Shown here piece by piece: positions 1-8,359 of a stretch of DNA of 64,000 nt. The notes beneath the pieces are model-generated. The model saw nothing but the letters and a program-made list of their open reading frames with translations. It was not told where the DNA came from and did not search any database. This DNA is from Brachybacterium sp. SGAir0954. Lineage in GTDB: Bacteria > Actinomycetota > Actinomycetes > Actinomycetales > Dermabacteraceae. The position numbers and the translations under genes are program-made. Within the stretch, counting starts at the first letter, position 1, and every line of letters begins with the position of its first letter. The stretch covers positions 1,922,001-1,986,000 of the forward strand of contig NZ_CP027295.1 in the NCBI RefSeq assembly GCF_005490785.1, given 5' to 3'.

Positions 1-2
1 TG

Positions 3-809
3 CCGCTCGTGCTCATGGGGCGCGCGGCCTGGCGCTCCGACATGCAGGCCCGCGGCGGCACGCTCTCCCTGCGCGCCGTCCCGATCACCGAGCAGGGCGC
101 CCGCACGGGGGCGATCGTGCTGGTGCGCGACGTGACCGAGCTGCGCCGTCGGGAGCGGGAGCTCATGACGAAGGACGCGACGATCCGCGAGGTCCACCAC
201 CGGGTGAAGAACAACCTCCAGACCGTCGCCGCGCTGCTGCGCATGCAGTCGCGCCGCATGAAGACCGACGAGGCCCGGGACGCGCTCGCCGAGGCGATGC
301 GCCGCGTGTCCACGATCGCCCTGGTCCACGAGTCGCTCCTCCAGGGCTCGCAGGAGGCCGTGGTCTTCGACGACGTCATCGACCGCTGCCTGCGGCTCGC
401 GGTCGACGCGGCGAGCGCGACCGTGCACCGCGAGGGCTCGCCGCGGATCGCGGACAGCCAGGTCGAGGTGCGCACCGAGAAGGTGGGGCGCGTGGGGCAG
501 ATCCGCGCCGACGAGGCGACCCCGCTCGCGCTCGTCGTCACCGAGCTCGCGACCAACGCCGTCGAGCACGGTCTCTCCGAGACCGGCGGGACGCTCACGA
601 TCCGCAGCGAGCGCACGGGCGCCCACCTCGTGATCTCCATCGAGGACGACGGTGCGGGGATGGGGACGGCGAAGCCCTCGGGCCTCGGCACGAACATCGC
701 CCAGACCCTCGTCCAGGGCCAGCTCGGCGGCACGCTCACCTGGCAGAACCTGCCCGACGGCGGCACGAGCGCGGTCATCGACGTGTACCTCGAGCCGATC
801 GGGCTCTGA
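3..809 (+). CDS. pdtaS: PdtaS-like sensor histidine kinase, 5' end off the window
   Basis: Cytoplasmic sensor kinase of the HisKA_2/HATPase_c type that would phosphorylate an ANTAR-type response regulator such as PdtaR. The frame is open to the left edge, so the true start and the GAF/PAS sensor part lie outside. The visible part begins in a PAS-like C-terminus (VLVRDVTELRRRERE), continues with the phospho-acceptor helix EVHHRVKNNLQTVAALLRM, and ends with an HATPase domain (N-box ELATNAVEHG, then EDDGAGMG and GLGTNIAQTL). The convergent whiB1-like gene next door is the same pairing seen in Mycobacterium tuberculosis, which supports the PdtaS assignment. Confidence 0.85.
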   Translation, partial: PLVLMGRAAWRSDMQARGGTLSLRAVPITEQGARTGAIVLVRDVTELRRRERELMTKDATIREVHHRVKNNLQTVAALLRMQSRRMKTDEARDALAEAMRRVSTIALVHESLLQGSQEAVVFDDVIDRCLRLAVDAASATVHREGSPRIADSQVEVRTEKVGRVGQIRADEATPLALVVTELATNAVEHGLSETGGTLTIRSERTGAHLVISIEDDGAGMGTAKPSGLGTNIAQTLVQGQLGGTLTWQNLPDGGTSAVIDVYLEPIGL

Positions 810-876
810 GGGAGGGGCCCCGAGCCGCCGGCCCCCGCGGGGCGGGCGGCGAGGGGCCGGGTGCTCCGACGACGAC

Positions 877-905
877 GGCGCGGCCGACGGAGGGTCGGCC
901 GCGCC
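877..905. terminator. Bidirectional hairpin terminator between pdtaS and whiB
   Basis: A perfect 12-bp stem (877-888 with 894-905) encloses the 5-nt loop GGAGG. It lies between two convergent genes and could stop transcription from both sides. There is no T-run, as is common in high-G+C actinobacteria. Confidence 0.7.
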
Positions 906-985
906 GTGGCGGAGCAGGGGTCCCGCGGCGCGCGGGACGAGGCCCTGATCAGGTCAGGGGTGCCGCAGGCGGTGCGGCGGTGCGA

Positions 986-1234
986 TCAGCTCGCGCGACG
1001 GGCGCGGGCGTTGCGACGCTTGAGGGAGCGGCGCTCGTCCTCGGACAGGCCGCCCCAGACGCCCGAGTCCTGGCCGGACTCGAGGGCGAACTTCAGGCAG
1101 GCGGTCATGACCTCGCACTTCTGGCACACCGCCTTCGCCTCCTGGATCTGCGTGATCGCCGGTCCGGTGTTCCCGATCGGGAAGAACAGCTCGGGATCAT
1201 GGTTGAGGCACTCGGCACGGTGGCGCCAGTCCAT
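986..1234 (-). CDS. whiB1: WhiB-family iron-sulfur transcription factor, WhiB1-like
   Basis: Small DNA-binding regulator carrying a nitric-oxide- and redox-sensitive [4Fe-4S] cluster that binds the principal sigma factor. The 82-residue product opens MDWRHRAEC and has the four cluster cysteines in the WhiB spacing: one near residue 9, a CxxC pair (CQKC), and a fourth six residues later. The GVWGG turn and the basic tail DERRSLKRRNARARR are typical of WhiB1. I chose the ATG at 1234 because homologues start MDWRH; in-frame GTG codons lie a few residues upstream. A purine-rich ribosome-binding region (GGAAAGTGAGAG) precedes it. Confidence 0.95.
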   Translation of the reverse strand: MDWRHRAECLNHDPELFFPIGNTGPAITQIQEAKAVCQKCEVMTACLKFALESGQDSGVWGGLSEDERRSLKRRNARARRAS

Positions 1235-1545
1235 CGTCACTCTCACTTTCCGGAATCGCCCCGTCCCACCGCTGCGGTGGCGCGAGGCGAGGATTGCCCC
1301 CGCAAGGGGCGTGCTCGGGGTCGGCGGCCCCGCCGGAGCGTCCCCGTGACGGAGGGACTCCGCCGCGGTTCTCCTCGCCGTGGAGGGGCCTCATCCATTC
1401 TCAGCACCGCTCCCGGCGGCGACAAGGGCCTGGCCGCAAAGCCTGGGTGGCACTTCCCACACGGTCCTGCGGGTCCTGTGATGCCGCTCCCGGAGCGCTG
1501 GACAGGAGCCCGTGGGAGGGGCATAGGGGCGGATACAGTGCCTCC
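1235..1545. other. Divergent intergenic region between whiB1 and a membrane protein
   Basis: This 311-nt region contains no convincing gene. It holds the whiB1 leader and the promoter of the rightward membrane-protein gene. A perfect palindrome CCACCGCTGCGGTGG (1266-1280) sits about 32 bp upstream of the whiB1 start and could be an operator or a leader hairpin. A second small hairpin (GCCCC-CGCAA-GGGGC) lies at 1296-1310. Confidence 0.5.
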
Positions 1546-1548
1546 ATG
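1534..1548 (+). promoter_or_regulatory. Leaderless promoter -10 element
   Basis: TACAGT at 1534-1539 is followed by exactly 6 nt and then the ATG at 1546. This places the transcription start on or next to the start codon. No ribosome-binding site is visible. Confidence 0.6.
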
Positions 1549-1983
1549 CCCCGCGCCTCCCGTCCCGGCTCCGAGAGCCCTGCCGCCCCCGCCACCGCGA
1601 GCGAGCGCGACCCGCGGATCCGCCCCGTGGCCGCCGCGCTGCTCGCCCTCGAGGCGGTCCTGCTCGTCGCCGTGGCGACCTTCTGCTTCGTCGGCGTCTC
1701 CGGCGGGCAGCTCGACGGCCGCTTCGGCACCGGGCTCGGCGTGTTCCTCCTGCTGTTCGCGGCGGGCGCCGCGGTGGCCGCGCGCTCGATCCTCGTGCGG
1801 GGCCGCTTCGGCCTCGGCTACGGCATCACCTGGCAGCTGTTCCAGGCCCTCGTCGGGGCGAGCATGCTGAGCGGCGGCCTCGTCTGGCAGGGCGCGCTCG
1901 CCCTCGTCGTCGCGATCGCCGCGTTCCTGCTGCTGCTCTCCCTGGTGCGCTCGACCCCGCTGCCCACCGGTGAGGGGCGCTGA
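1546..1983 (+). CDS. Small actinobacterial integral membrane protein
   Basis: A 145-residue protein with a Ser/Pro/Ala-rich cytoplasmic head (about 25 residues) followed by four hydrophobic segments, in the arrangement of short 4-TM proteins common in actinobacteria. No catalytic motif is visible and I do not recognise a characterised family. The ATG at 1546 is favoured because the hydrophobic core follows at once and a -10 hexamer sits 6 nt upstream, which indicates a leaderless start. A strong hairpin terminator follows. Confidence 0.75.
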   Translation: MPRASRPGSESPAAPATASERDPRIRPVAAALLALEAVLLVAVATFCFVGVSGGQLDGRFGTGLGVFLLLFAAGAAVAARSILVRGRFGLGYGITWQLFQALVGASMLSGGLVWQGALALVVAIAAFLLLLSLVRSTPLPTGEGR

Positions 1984-2012
1984 GCGGGCCCCGACCCGCA
2001 GGAGACCGAGAA

Positions 2013-2046
2013 GAAGGGCCCGGAGGAGCGATCCTCCGGGCCCTTC
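2013..2046. terminator. Strong bidirectional hairpin terminator
   Basis: A perfect 15-bp stem (2013-2027 with 2032-2046) is closed by a GCGA tetraloop. It separates the rightward membrane-protein gene from the leftward ABC permease and suits both. Confidence 0.85.
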
Positions 2047-2082
2047 CGCGTCAGCGGCGGTGACGGCCCCCGCCGCGGGGCC

Positions 2083-4602
2083 TCACTCCGCGGCGGCGAG
2101 CGCCGCGGCCGGGGCCGTGCGGGCCGCGGAGCGACCCGGCAGCACGGAGGCCAGGAAGCCGGCGAGCATGGCGGCCACGACCACCAGGACCACCTGGCCC
2201 CAGGGGATCGTCACGGTCACCGCGACGGCGGAGCCCAGCAGCGCGATGACGCCGAGCCCTCCGTAGACCGCGCCGAGGACGATCCCCAGCGCGGCGCCGA
2301 TGAGCGCGAGCAGCACGCCCTCCCAGCCGAGCATCGCGCGCATCTGGCGGCGCGTGGTTCCCAGCGCCCGCAGCAGCGCGTTCTCCCCGCGCCGCTCGAC
2401 CACGCCGAGGCTCAGGGTGTTCGCCACGCCGACCAGCGCGACGAGCACGGCGACGGCGAGCAGGCCCACCGTGATGCCGAGCAGGACCCGCAGGACCTGG
2501 CCGTACATCTCGCGCTCGGCGCCGCCGGCGACGACGTCGGCCTCCGAGTACCCGTCCCCGGAGGTCACCTGGTACACGGCGTCGACGATGCCGTAGGCGT
2601 CGGTGTCGCCGCGGGCGGCGGTGCCCTCGTCCTCGAAGTCGGCGACGACCACGGGGCGGGTGCCGCCCTGGGCGACGGCCTCGAGCGTGCCGGGCGTGAG
2701 CATCGGCATCTTGAGGTTCGCGTCGTAGCGGACGGTGAGCTCGCGGGTGCCGCCGTCGGCGGTGGGGACGGTGATCCTCTCGCCGTCCTGCAGGCCTGTC
2801 TCCTCGGCGCGCTCCCAACCCACGAGCAGGGTGTCGTCCGCGAGCTCGTCGGCCACGGCCGGGCGGTGCGAGGTCTCGCGCACGGTCTCGGGGTCCAGGC
2901 CGTAGACGAGCAGGGGCTCGTCGGCTCCGACGTCGATCCTGCCGACGGTGCCGGACTCGGCGACGCGCACGCCGTCCACGGCGCCGATCTGCGCCGCGGC
3001 GTCCGCCGGCATGGCGGCGGCGGAGACCACGAGGTCGATGGGACGGTTGGAGTCGAGCTCCGCGGTCAGCGACGCCTCGGTGGTGCGGGCGCCGACGGCC
3101 ATCATCGTCATGAGCGTGGTGCCGATGAGCAGGGCGGCGACGGTCGCGGCGCTGCGGCCCGGGCTGCGGGCGATGTTCGCCGCGGCGATCCGCGCGGGGA
3201 GACCGCCGATCCGGCCGGCGACGCGCCCCAGCAGCAGGGCCAGCGGCCGGGCGAGGACCACGAGCGCGAGCAGCATGCCGCCGAAGCTCAGCAGCCCTCC
3301 GAGCACCGCCAGGAGGATGCCCGGCAGGGGGTGGGAGCCGGCGAGCACGGCGCCGCCGATCATGAGGGCGAGACCCACCCCGGCGCCGATCACGCCGAGC
3401 ACGCCGCGCACCCCGAAGCCGCCGCGGGGCGGGGCGGCGACGGAGCGCAGCGCCTGCAGCGGGGCGACCCGTGTCGCCGCCCGCACCGGGGCGAGGCCCG
3501 CGAGGACGGTGAGGAGGAGACCCGCGAGGATCGGCACGAGGACGGACGTGGGCGAGACGGGCACGGCCATGACCGCGTCGAGCCAGCCGGCGGCGGCGGC
3601 GGCCGCGAGCGCGGCCTGCACCAGCAGGTGCCCGCCGATCACGCCGAGCACCGCGCCGACCACGCCCACCAGGGCGGAGTCGCGCAGCACGATGCGGCCC
3701 ACGCGGCCGCGGGTCGCGCCGAGGGTACGCAGCAGGGCGAGCGATCGGGTGCGCTGGGCGACGGTCACCGTGAACGTGTTCGCGATGACGACGGCGCTCG
3801 TGAACAGCGCGATGACGACGAAGACGCCGAGGATGACGCCGAGGGCGGCGAAGCCCGTCATGAGCTGGTCGACGGCCTCCTGCTCGGCGTCCTCGACGGT
3901 GGTGACGGTCGTGCCGCCGGTGCTCGCCGCGGCGGCGACGTCGGCGGGATCGGTGCCGGCGGGGACGGTCGCGAGCCAGGTGTCCGTCGTCGTGCCGCGG
4001 GTGGGGCCGAGCAGGAGCGCGGAGTTCGCGTCGTCCGCGAGGATCCGCGGGGTCGCGCCGAGGGCCGCGCCCTCGGCGGCCGGGGCGATGCCGGAGACGG
4101 TGAGCGTGTGATCGGTCGTGTCCTCGGGGACGATCGTGCCCGCGGGCAGGGTGACAGTGTCGCCGACCCCCACCTCGAGGGCGTCGGCGGCGGTCCGGTC
4201 GAGCACCACCTGGGAGTCGTCCGCGGCGGGGGAGCCCTCCTCGAGGGTGTCCTCGCCGGGCGGGGTGAGGACCACCTGCAGGTAGGGACCGTCGGCCACG
4301 GCGGAGGAGGTGAGCTGCGCGAAGCCCTGGGTGAGGGGCCAGACGTCCTCGGTGCCGGCGACCTCGGGGGCGGGCAGCGGCGTCGTGCTCTCCCAGGCGT
4401 CGTCCGGGATCTCCTGCTCGACGACGAGGTCGGCGCCGGAGTAGGTCTGGGCGGTGGAGGCGCGCAGGGACTCCTGCACGAGGTTGCCGGCGAGCACCAT
4501 CACCGCGACGAACGCGCAGGAGAGGGCCACCGTGAGGATCGCCGCGAGGTGGCGGCGCATCGGGGTCAGGCGGATCGGGACGCGGCGTGCGGAGGCGCTC
4601 AT
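2083..4602 (-). CDS. ABC transporter permease with two FtsX-like domains
   Basis: An 839-residue integral membrane permease of the MacB/FtsX superfamily, which typically couples ATP hydrolysis to lipid, peptide or drug efflux or to signalling. One TM helix near residues 20-40 is followed by an extracellular MacB-like core. Three helices cluster around residues 250-400 (first FtsX domain), then comes a second half with a TM pair, another extracytoplasmic domain and a C-terminal FtsX domain (about 720-835). Its ATG overlaps the stop codon of the upstream ATPase by 4 nt, so the two are co-translated. The substrate cannot be deduced. Confidence 0.9.
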   Translation of the reverse strand: MSASARRVPIRLTPMRRHLAAILTVALSCAFVAVMVLAGNLVQESLRASTAQTYSGADLVVEQEIPDDAWESTTPLPAPEVAGTEDVWPLTQGFAQLTSSAVADGPYLQVVLTPPGEDTLEEGSPAADDSQVVLDRTAADALEVGVGDTVTLPAGTIVPEDTTDHTLTVSGIAPAAEGAALGATPRILADDANSALLLGPTRGTTTDTWLATVPAGTDPADVAAAASTGGTTVTTVEDAEQEAVDQLMTGFAALGVILGVFVVIALFTSAVVIANTFTVTVAQRTRSLALLRTLGATRGRVGRIVLRDSALVGVVGAVLGVIGGHLLVQAALAAAAAAGWLDAVMAVPVSPTSVLVPILAGLLLTVLAGLAPVRAATRVAPLQALRSVAAPPRGGFGVRGVLGVIGAGVGLALMIGGAVLAGSHPLPGILLAVLGGLLSFGGMLLALVVLARPLALLLGRVAGRIGGLPARIAAANIARSPGRSAATVAALLIGTTLMTMMAVGARTTEASLTAELDSNRPIDLVVSAAAMPADAAAQIGAVDGVRVAESGTVGRIDVGADEPLLVYGLDPETVRETSHRPAVADELADDTLLVGWERAEETGLQDGERITVPTADGGTRELTVRYDANLKMPMLTPGTLEAVAQGGTRPVVVADFEDEGTAARGDTDAYGIVDAVYQVTSGDGYSEADVVAGGAEREMYGQVLRVLLGITVGLLAVAVLVALVGVANTLSLGVVERRGENALLRALGTTRRQMRAMLGWEGVLLALIGAALGIVLGAVYGGLGVIALLGSAVAVTVTIPWGQVVLVVVAAMLAGFLASVLPGRSAARTAPAAALAAAE

Positions 4603-5342
4603 CGGCGGGCCCCGCGGAGGTCCTCGTCGGAGGCCAGGCGGCCGTCGGCCAGGGTGATGATGCGGTCCGCGCGCTCGGCGGCGTCCCGCTCATGGGTGAC
4701 CATGACGACGGTCTGGTCGAACTCGTCGACGCTCAGGCGCAGGAAGTCCAGGACCTCCTCCGTGGTGCGGGAGTCGAGGTTGCCGGTGGGCTCGTCCGCG
4801 AAGACGACGGCGGGGGAGGTGACCAGGGCGCGGGCGATCGCGACGCGCTGGATCTGCCCGCCGGACATCTGCGAGGGGAGGTGCCCCAGCCGGTCGGTGA
4901 GCCCGAAGGCGGAGGTGATCGTGTCGAGCCAGGCGCGGTCCGCGCGGCGGCCGGCGAGCTCGAGGGGGAGCAGGATGTTCTGCTCCGCGGTGAGCATGGG
5001 CAGCAGGTTGAAGGACTGGAAGACGAAGCCGATGCGGTCGCGGCGCAGTCGGGTCAGCGCGTCGTCCCGCAGGCCCGTGATCTCGGTGCCGTCCAGGAGG
5101 ATCGAGCCGGAGTCCACGGTGTCGAGTCCGGCGAGCACGTGCAGCAGGGTCGACTTGCCGGAGCCGGAGGGGCCCATGACGGCGGTGAAGGCGCCGCGCT
5201 CGATGTCCACGTCGACGTGGTCGAGGGCCGTGACGACGCCCTCGCCCCTGCCGTAGGTGCGCACGAGATCGCGGGCGACGAGGGCGGGGCCCGGGCCCGC
5301 GCTCGTGGCGGGGGCGAGGGCGGACGGGGACGGCTGGCTCAT
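4599..5342 (-). CDS. ABC transporter ATP-binding protein, MacB/LolD type
   Basis: Nucleotide-binding subunit (247 residues) of the adjoining permease. It shows Walker A GPSGSGKST, the Q-loop in FVFQSFNLLP, the signature MSGGQIQRV (Q in place of the usual E or Q-Q), Walker B VVFADEPTGNLD, and the H-loop VMVTHERD. The ATG at 5342 (MSQPSPS) is preferred to an earlier in-frame start because a GAGGAGAG ribosome-binding sequence lies just upstream and the extra 30 residues are Pro/Arg junk. Translation is coupled to the permease through a 4-nt overlap. Confidence 0.92.
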   Translation of the reverse strand: MSQPSPSALAPATSAGPGPALVARDLVRTYGRGEGVVTALDHVDVDIERGAFTAVMGPSGSGKSTLLHVLAGLDTVDSGSILLDGTEITGLRDDALTRLRRDRIGFVFQSFNLLPMLTAEQNILLPLELAGRRADRAWLDTITSAFGLTDRLGHLPSQMSGGQIQRVAIARALVTSPAVVFADEPTGNLDSRTTEEVLDFLRLSVDEFDQTVVMVTHERDAAERADRIITLADGRLASDEDLRGARR

Positions 5343-5460
5343 GGCTCTCCTCGGGACGGGGTCGGGATTCTCGTCGATCCTCGCCCGCGCCGGGCACCCC
5401 GGGCATCCGTCCACGGGCCCCGCGCCCTCCACCGCGGGAGGGGGAAGGACGCCCCCGATG

Positions 5461-6189
5461 TCATACCGAGGGCGGAGCCCCGCCCTCCCCGGGCGTCACG
5501 AGCCCGGTCTCGAAGGCGATGATGACGGCCTGCACGCGGTCCCGTGCGCCGATCTTCGCGAGGACGCGCCCCACATGGGTCTTGACGGTGGCCTCGGCGA
5601 CGAAGAGCTGGGCGCCGATCTCCTGGTTCGAGCAGCCGCGGCCCATGAGCACGAGCACCTCCCGCTCACGGTCCGTGAGCGCGTCGAGCACGGAGGTGTC
5701 GCGCTGCTGGGGCTCGGGGGTGCTCACGACCCGCTCGAGCAGGCGGCGCGTCGCCGAGGGGGCGATGACGGCGTCGCCGCGGTGGACGGTGCGGATCGCG
5801 GCGAGGAGGTCCTCGGGCTGGGCGTCCTTGAGCAGGAAGCCGCTCGCCCCGGCGCGGATCGCGGAGACGACGTACTCGTCGAGGTCGAAGGTGGTCAGGA
5901 CGATGACCTTGGGGGCGCGGTCCGGCGGGGACTGCTCGAGGATGCGCGCGGTGGCCTCGATGCCGTCCATCCGCGGCATGCGCACGTCCATGAGCACCAC
6001 GTCGACCCGGTGGGCGCGCAGCTGCTCGACCGCCTCGGCGCCGTCGGAGGCCTGGACGGTGACCTCGAGGTCGTCCTGCGTGCCGATCACCATCGCGAAG
6101 CCCGCCCGGACGAGGGGCTGGTCGTCGACGAGGGCGACGCGCAGGGGGCGGCCGCCGGTGGCGTCGGGGGAGGAGGCGGGAGTGCTCAC
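5461..6189 (-). CDS. NarL/LuxR-family response regulator
   Basis: A 242-residue DNA-binding response regulator. The receiver domain (about residues 15-135) has the acidic pocket in LVDDQPLVRAG, the phospho-acceptor Asp in VVLMDVRMPRMDG and a conserved Lys in GFLLKDAQP. A LuxR-type HTH follows (LTDREREVLVLMGRG, then NQEIGAQLFVAEATVKTHV). The GTG start at 6189 overlaps the TGA of the upstream kinase gene by 4 nt. The two therefore form a two-component system made as one operon. The ABC transporter immediately downstream in the same direction is a plausible target; that is inference. Confidence 0.93.
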   Translation of the reverse strand: MSTPASSPDATGGRPLRVALVDDQPLVRAGFAMVIGTQDDLEVTVQASDGAEAVEQLRAHRVDVVLMDVRMPRMDGIEATARILEQSPPDRAPKVIVLTTFDLDEYVVSAIRAGASGFLLKDAQPEDLLAAIRTVHRGDAVIAPSATRRLLERVVSTPEPQQRDTSVLDALTDREREVLVLMGRGCSNQEIGAQLFVAEATVKTHVGRVLAKIGARDRVQAVIIAFETGLVTPGEGGAPPSV

Positions 6190-7529
6190 GGGAGTGTCCT
6201 CTCGGGATGGGGCGGGACGTTCGGTGACGGCGGGGCCGACGGGGCCGCGGGAGCCGACGAGGAGCTCGAGGGCGGCGACGACGTCGGGGCCGATGGCGAG
6301 GTCGATGCGGGGGCGCCGAGGGGGATCCGGGCGAGCACCCGGAAGCCGTGCCCGGGCAGCGGGCCCGCCTGCAGCGTCCCGCCGAGCACGCTCATGCGCT
6401 CGCGCATGCCGGTGATGCCGTGGCCCTGCCCGTCGGAGGCCGGATCGGTGCCCTGGCCGTCGTCGATCACCTCGACCTCGAGGCCCCCGGCGGAGCGCCG
6501 CACGCGCACGGCCGCCGTCGCCCGTGGGCCCGCGTGCTTGAGCGTGTTCGTCAGCGCCTCCTGCACGAGACGGAACAGGGAGGTGCCGACGGACCGGGGG
6601 AGGTCGTCCAGGCGCCCGTCCACGTGCAGGTCGACGTCGAGTCCTGCCGTGCGCACCCGGGCCACGAGCTCCTGCAGCATCTCGGGACCCGGCTGGGGGC
6701 CGTAGCTCGTCTCGTCGTCCTGGCGCAGCACGCCGAGCAGCGAGCGCATGTCCGCGAGGGCGGAGCGGCCCGTGTCGGCGATCGTCGCGAGGACGTCCGC
6801 CGCCTGCTCCGGGCGCACCGAGGCGACGTAGCGTCCGCCGTCGGCCTGCGCGATGATCACGGAGAGGGAATGGGCGACGACGTCGTGCATCTCCCGGGCG
6901 ATGCGGCTGCGCTCGCCGGCGACCGCGAGGGCGGTGCGCTGCTCCCGCTCCCGCTCCGCCTGCTCCGCGCGCTCGGCGACGAGCCGCATCTGCTGGACGC
7001 GGGCGCGCTGGAGGTTCGCGAGCGCCCAGACGGCGACGAGCACCACGGTCCCCGCGAACAGCAGCCCTATGAGGGTCACGAGCGCCTCGAGCGGGGAGGA
7101 CGAGCCGCTCAGCAGCGCGTGGAGCGCCCAGTACGCCGATTGGACGAGCGCGCCGACGACGCCCGCGACGATGCCGAGGGCGTGGACGAGCGGGCGGCCG
7201 TAGGCGATCGCGCAGAACATCGCGTAGAAGGTCAGCGCGTCGCCGAGGACCACGGGCACGAGCGGCATGTGGAGCAGCGCGAACGCGGCCATGAGCGCGA
7301 CGCCGAGCCCCGGGCGGGTGCGGCACACGGCGGCCGCGCCGAGCATGGGCAGGGTCGCCGGCAGCCACCAGCCCCAGGCGCCGGTGAGCAGCGTGAAGCC
7401 CAGGAGGGCGACGGCCGCCGCACCGAAGACGGCGGAGTCCACCGTGCCCGGATGGTCGATGACCCAGCGGAAGGGGTCCCGGCGGCCGCGCTCGGGGCGC
7501 ACCGGTGCCGGGTGGCTCGAAGGGGTCAT
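6186..7529 (-). CDS. NarL-type sensor histidine kinase (HisKA_3, DesK-like)
   Basis: A 447-residue membrane histidine kinase. Five or six hydrophobic segments occupy about residues 30-160. A coiled dimerisation region with the HisKA_3 box follows (RSRIAREMHDVVAHSLSV, phospho-acceptor His), then an HATPase_c domain with N-box LVQEALTNTLKHA, DDGQG and GHGITGMRERM. The C-terminal tail is a Ser/Pro-rich low-complexity stretch. It is the cognate partner of the response regulator that overlaps its 3' end. No dedicated extracellular sensor domain is seen, so the signal is probably sensed in the membrane. Confidence 0.92.
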   Translation of the reverse strand: MTPSSHPAPVRPERGRRDPFRWVIDHPGTVDSAVFGAAAVALLGFTLLTGAWGWWLPATLPMLGAAAVCRTRPGLGVALMAAFALLHMPLVPVVLGDALTFYAMFCAIAYGRPLVHALGIVAGVVGALVQSAYWALHALLSGSSSPLEALVTLIGLLFAGTVVLVAVWALANLQRARVQQMRLVAERAEQAEREREQRTALAVAGERSRIAREMHDVVAHSLSVIIAQADGGRYVASVRPEQAADVLATIADTGRSALADMRSLLGVLRQDDETSYGPQPGPEMLQELVARVRTAGLDVDLHVDGRLDDLPRSVGTSLFRLVQEALTNTLKHAGPRATAAVRVRRSAGGLEVEVIDDGQGTDPASDGQGHGITGMRERMSVLGGTLQAGPLPGHGFRVLARIPLGAPASTSPSAPTSSPPSSSSSAPAAPSAPPSPNVPPHPERTLP

Positions 7530-7574
7530 GTCCGGAAGCGTAGGGGCCGGCGCCGCCCGCGGTCGTCATCCTGC

Positions 7575-7595
7575 GGGCGGAGGGCGCCTCCGCCC
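7575..7595 (-). terminator. Hairpin terminator after the SRAP gene
   Basis: A 9-bp perfect GC stem (7575-7583 with 7587-7595) with a 3-nt loop lies 14 nt past the stop of the SRAP gene. It separates that operon from the kinase gene transcribed in the same direction. Confidence 0.6.
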
Positions 7596-7608
7596 GGGGT
7601 CGGGCGGG

Positions 7609-8358
7609 TCAGAGCAGCCGCTCCTCGGGCTCGATCAGCTCGGGGCCGTCGTTGCCGACCTTCCCGACGGCGGGGCGGACCTCGCGCAGCTCGAGCGTCG
7701 CATCGTCCAGGAGGTGGGCGTCGTCGCGGATCCAGGCGGCCGCGTCGTGCCGGTCGTCCATCGACGTGTCCAGCCAGGCGTCCACCGCGTCGCGGCGCAG
7801 CATGACGGGGGTGCGGTCGTGGATGCGGGCGAGCTCCCCGGTCGCCTCGCGGGTGATGATCGTGGCGCTGAGCAGGAAGGTGCCGTCCTCGCTGGCCGCA
7901 GGGCCCTCGTGATGGCCCGGGCCCTTCCACCAGGAGACGAGCGCGGCCATGTACAGGCGCGAGCCGTCCTGCGGGGTGATGAAGTACGGCTGCTTCCTGG
8001 AGCGCCCGCCCTCGCCGCGCACCCATTCGTAGTAGCCGTCCATCGGGACGATCGCCCGGTAGCGGCCCAGGCTCCCGCGGAAGCTCGGCTTCTCCTCGAT
8101 CGTCTCCCGGCGCGCGTTGAAGGTGCGCGAGGAGAACGCCTCGTCCTTCGCGAAGGGCGGCAGCAGGCCCCAGCGGGCGACCCGGAGGGCGCGCACCACC
8201 TCACCGGACTCCTTGTCCACCGACTCCGTGACCACGTGGATGGGGGCGGTGGGCGGCACGTTCCAGCGCCGGCGCAGCTCGCCGTCCGTGAGGTCCACGG
8301 CGTCGAGGTCGTCGAGCAGCGGATCGATCTCCTGGTAGAAGGCGAAGCGACCGCACAT
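7609..8358 (-). CDS. SOS response-associated peptidase, HMCES/YedK family
   Basis: A 249-residue SRAP-domain protein that crosslinks covalently to abasic sites in single-stranded DNA and protects them. The hallmark Cys2 follows the initiator Met (MCGRF). The active-site Asn is in FNARRE, the Glu in MDGYYEW, and the His in IHDRTPVML, which corresponds to the family HxRMP motif. Length and order match the family. It is followed after a single nucleotide by the YihY gene in transcription order reversed: the YihY stop abuts this start, so both probably share a transcript. Confidence 0.95.
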   Translation of the reverse strand: MCGRFAFYQEIDPLLDDLDAVDLTDGELRRRWNVPPTAPIHVVTESVDKESGEVVRALRVARWGLLPPFAKDEAFSSRTFNARRETIEEKPSFRGSLGRYRAIVPMDGYYEWVRGEGGRSRKQPYFITPQDGSRLYMAALVSWWKGPGHHEGPAASEDGTFLLSATIITREATGELARIHDRTPVMLRRDAVDAWLDTSMDDRHDAAAWIRDDAHLLDDATLELREVRPAVGKVGNDGPELIEPEERLL

Positions 8359-8359
8359 G

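Noticed and set aside
2866-5256. Long open frames antisense to the ABC transporter genes
   Set aside because: They are by-products of very high G+C content, read as Arg/Gly/Ala/His strings without domains, and lie opposite well-supported genes.
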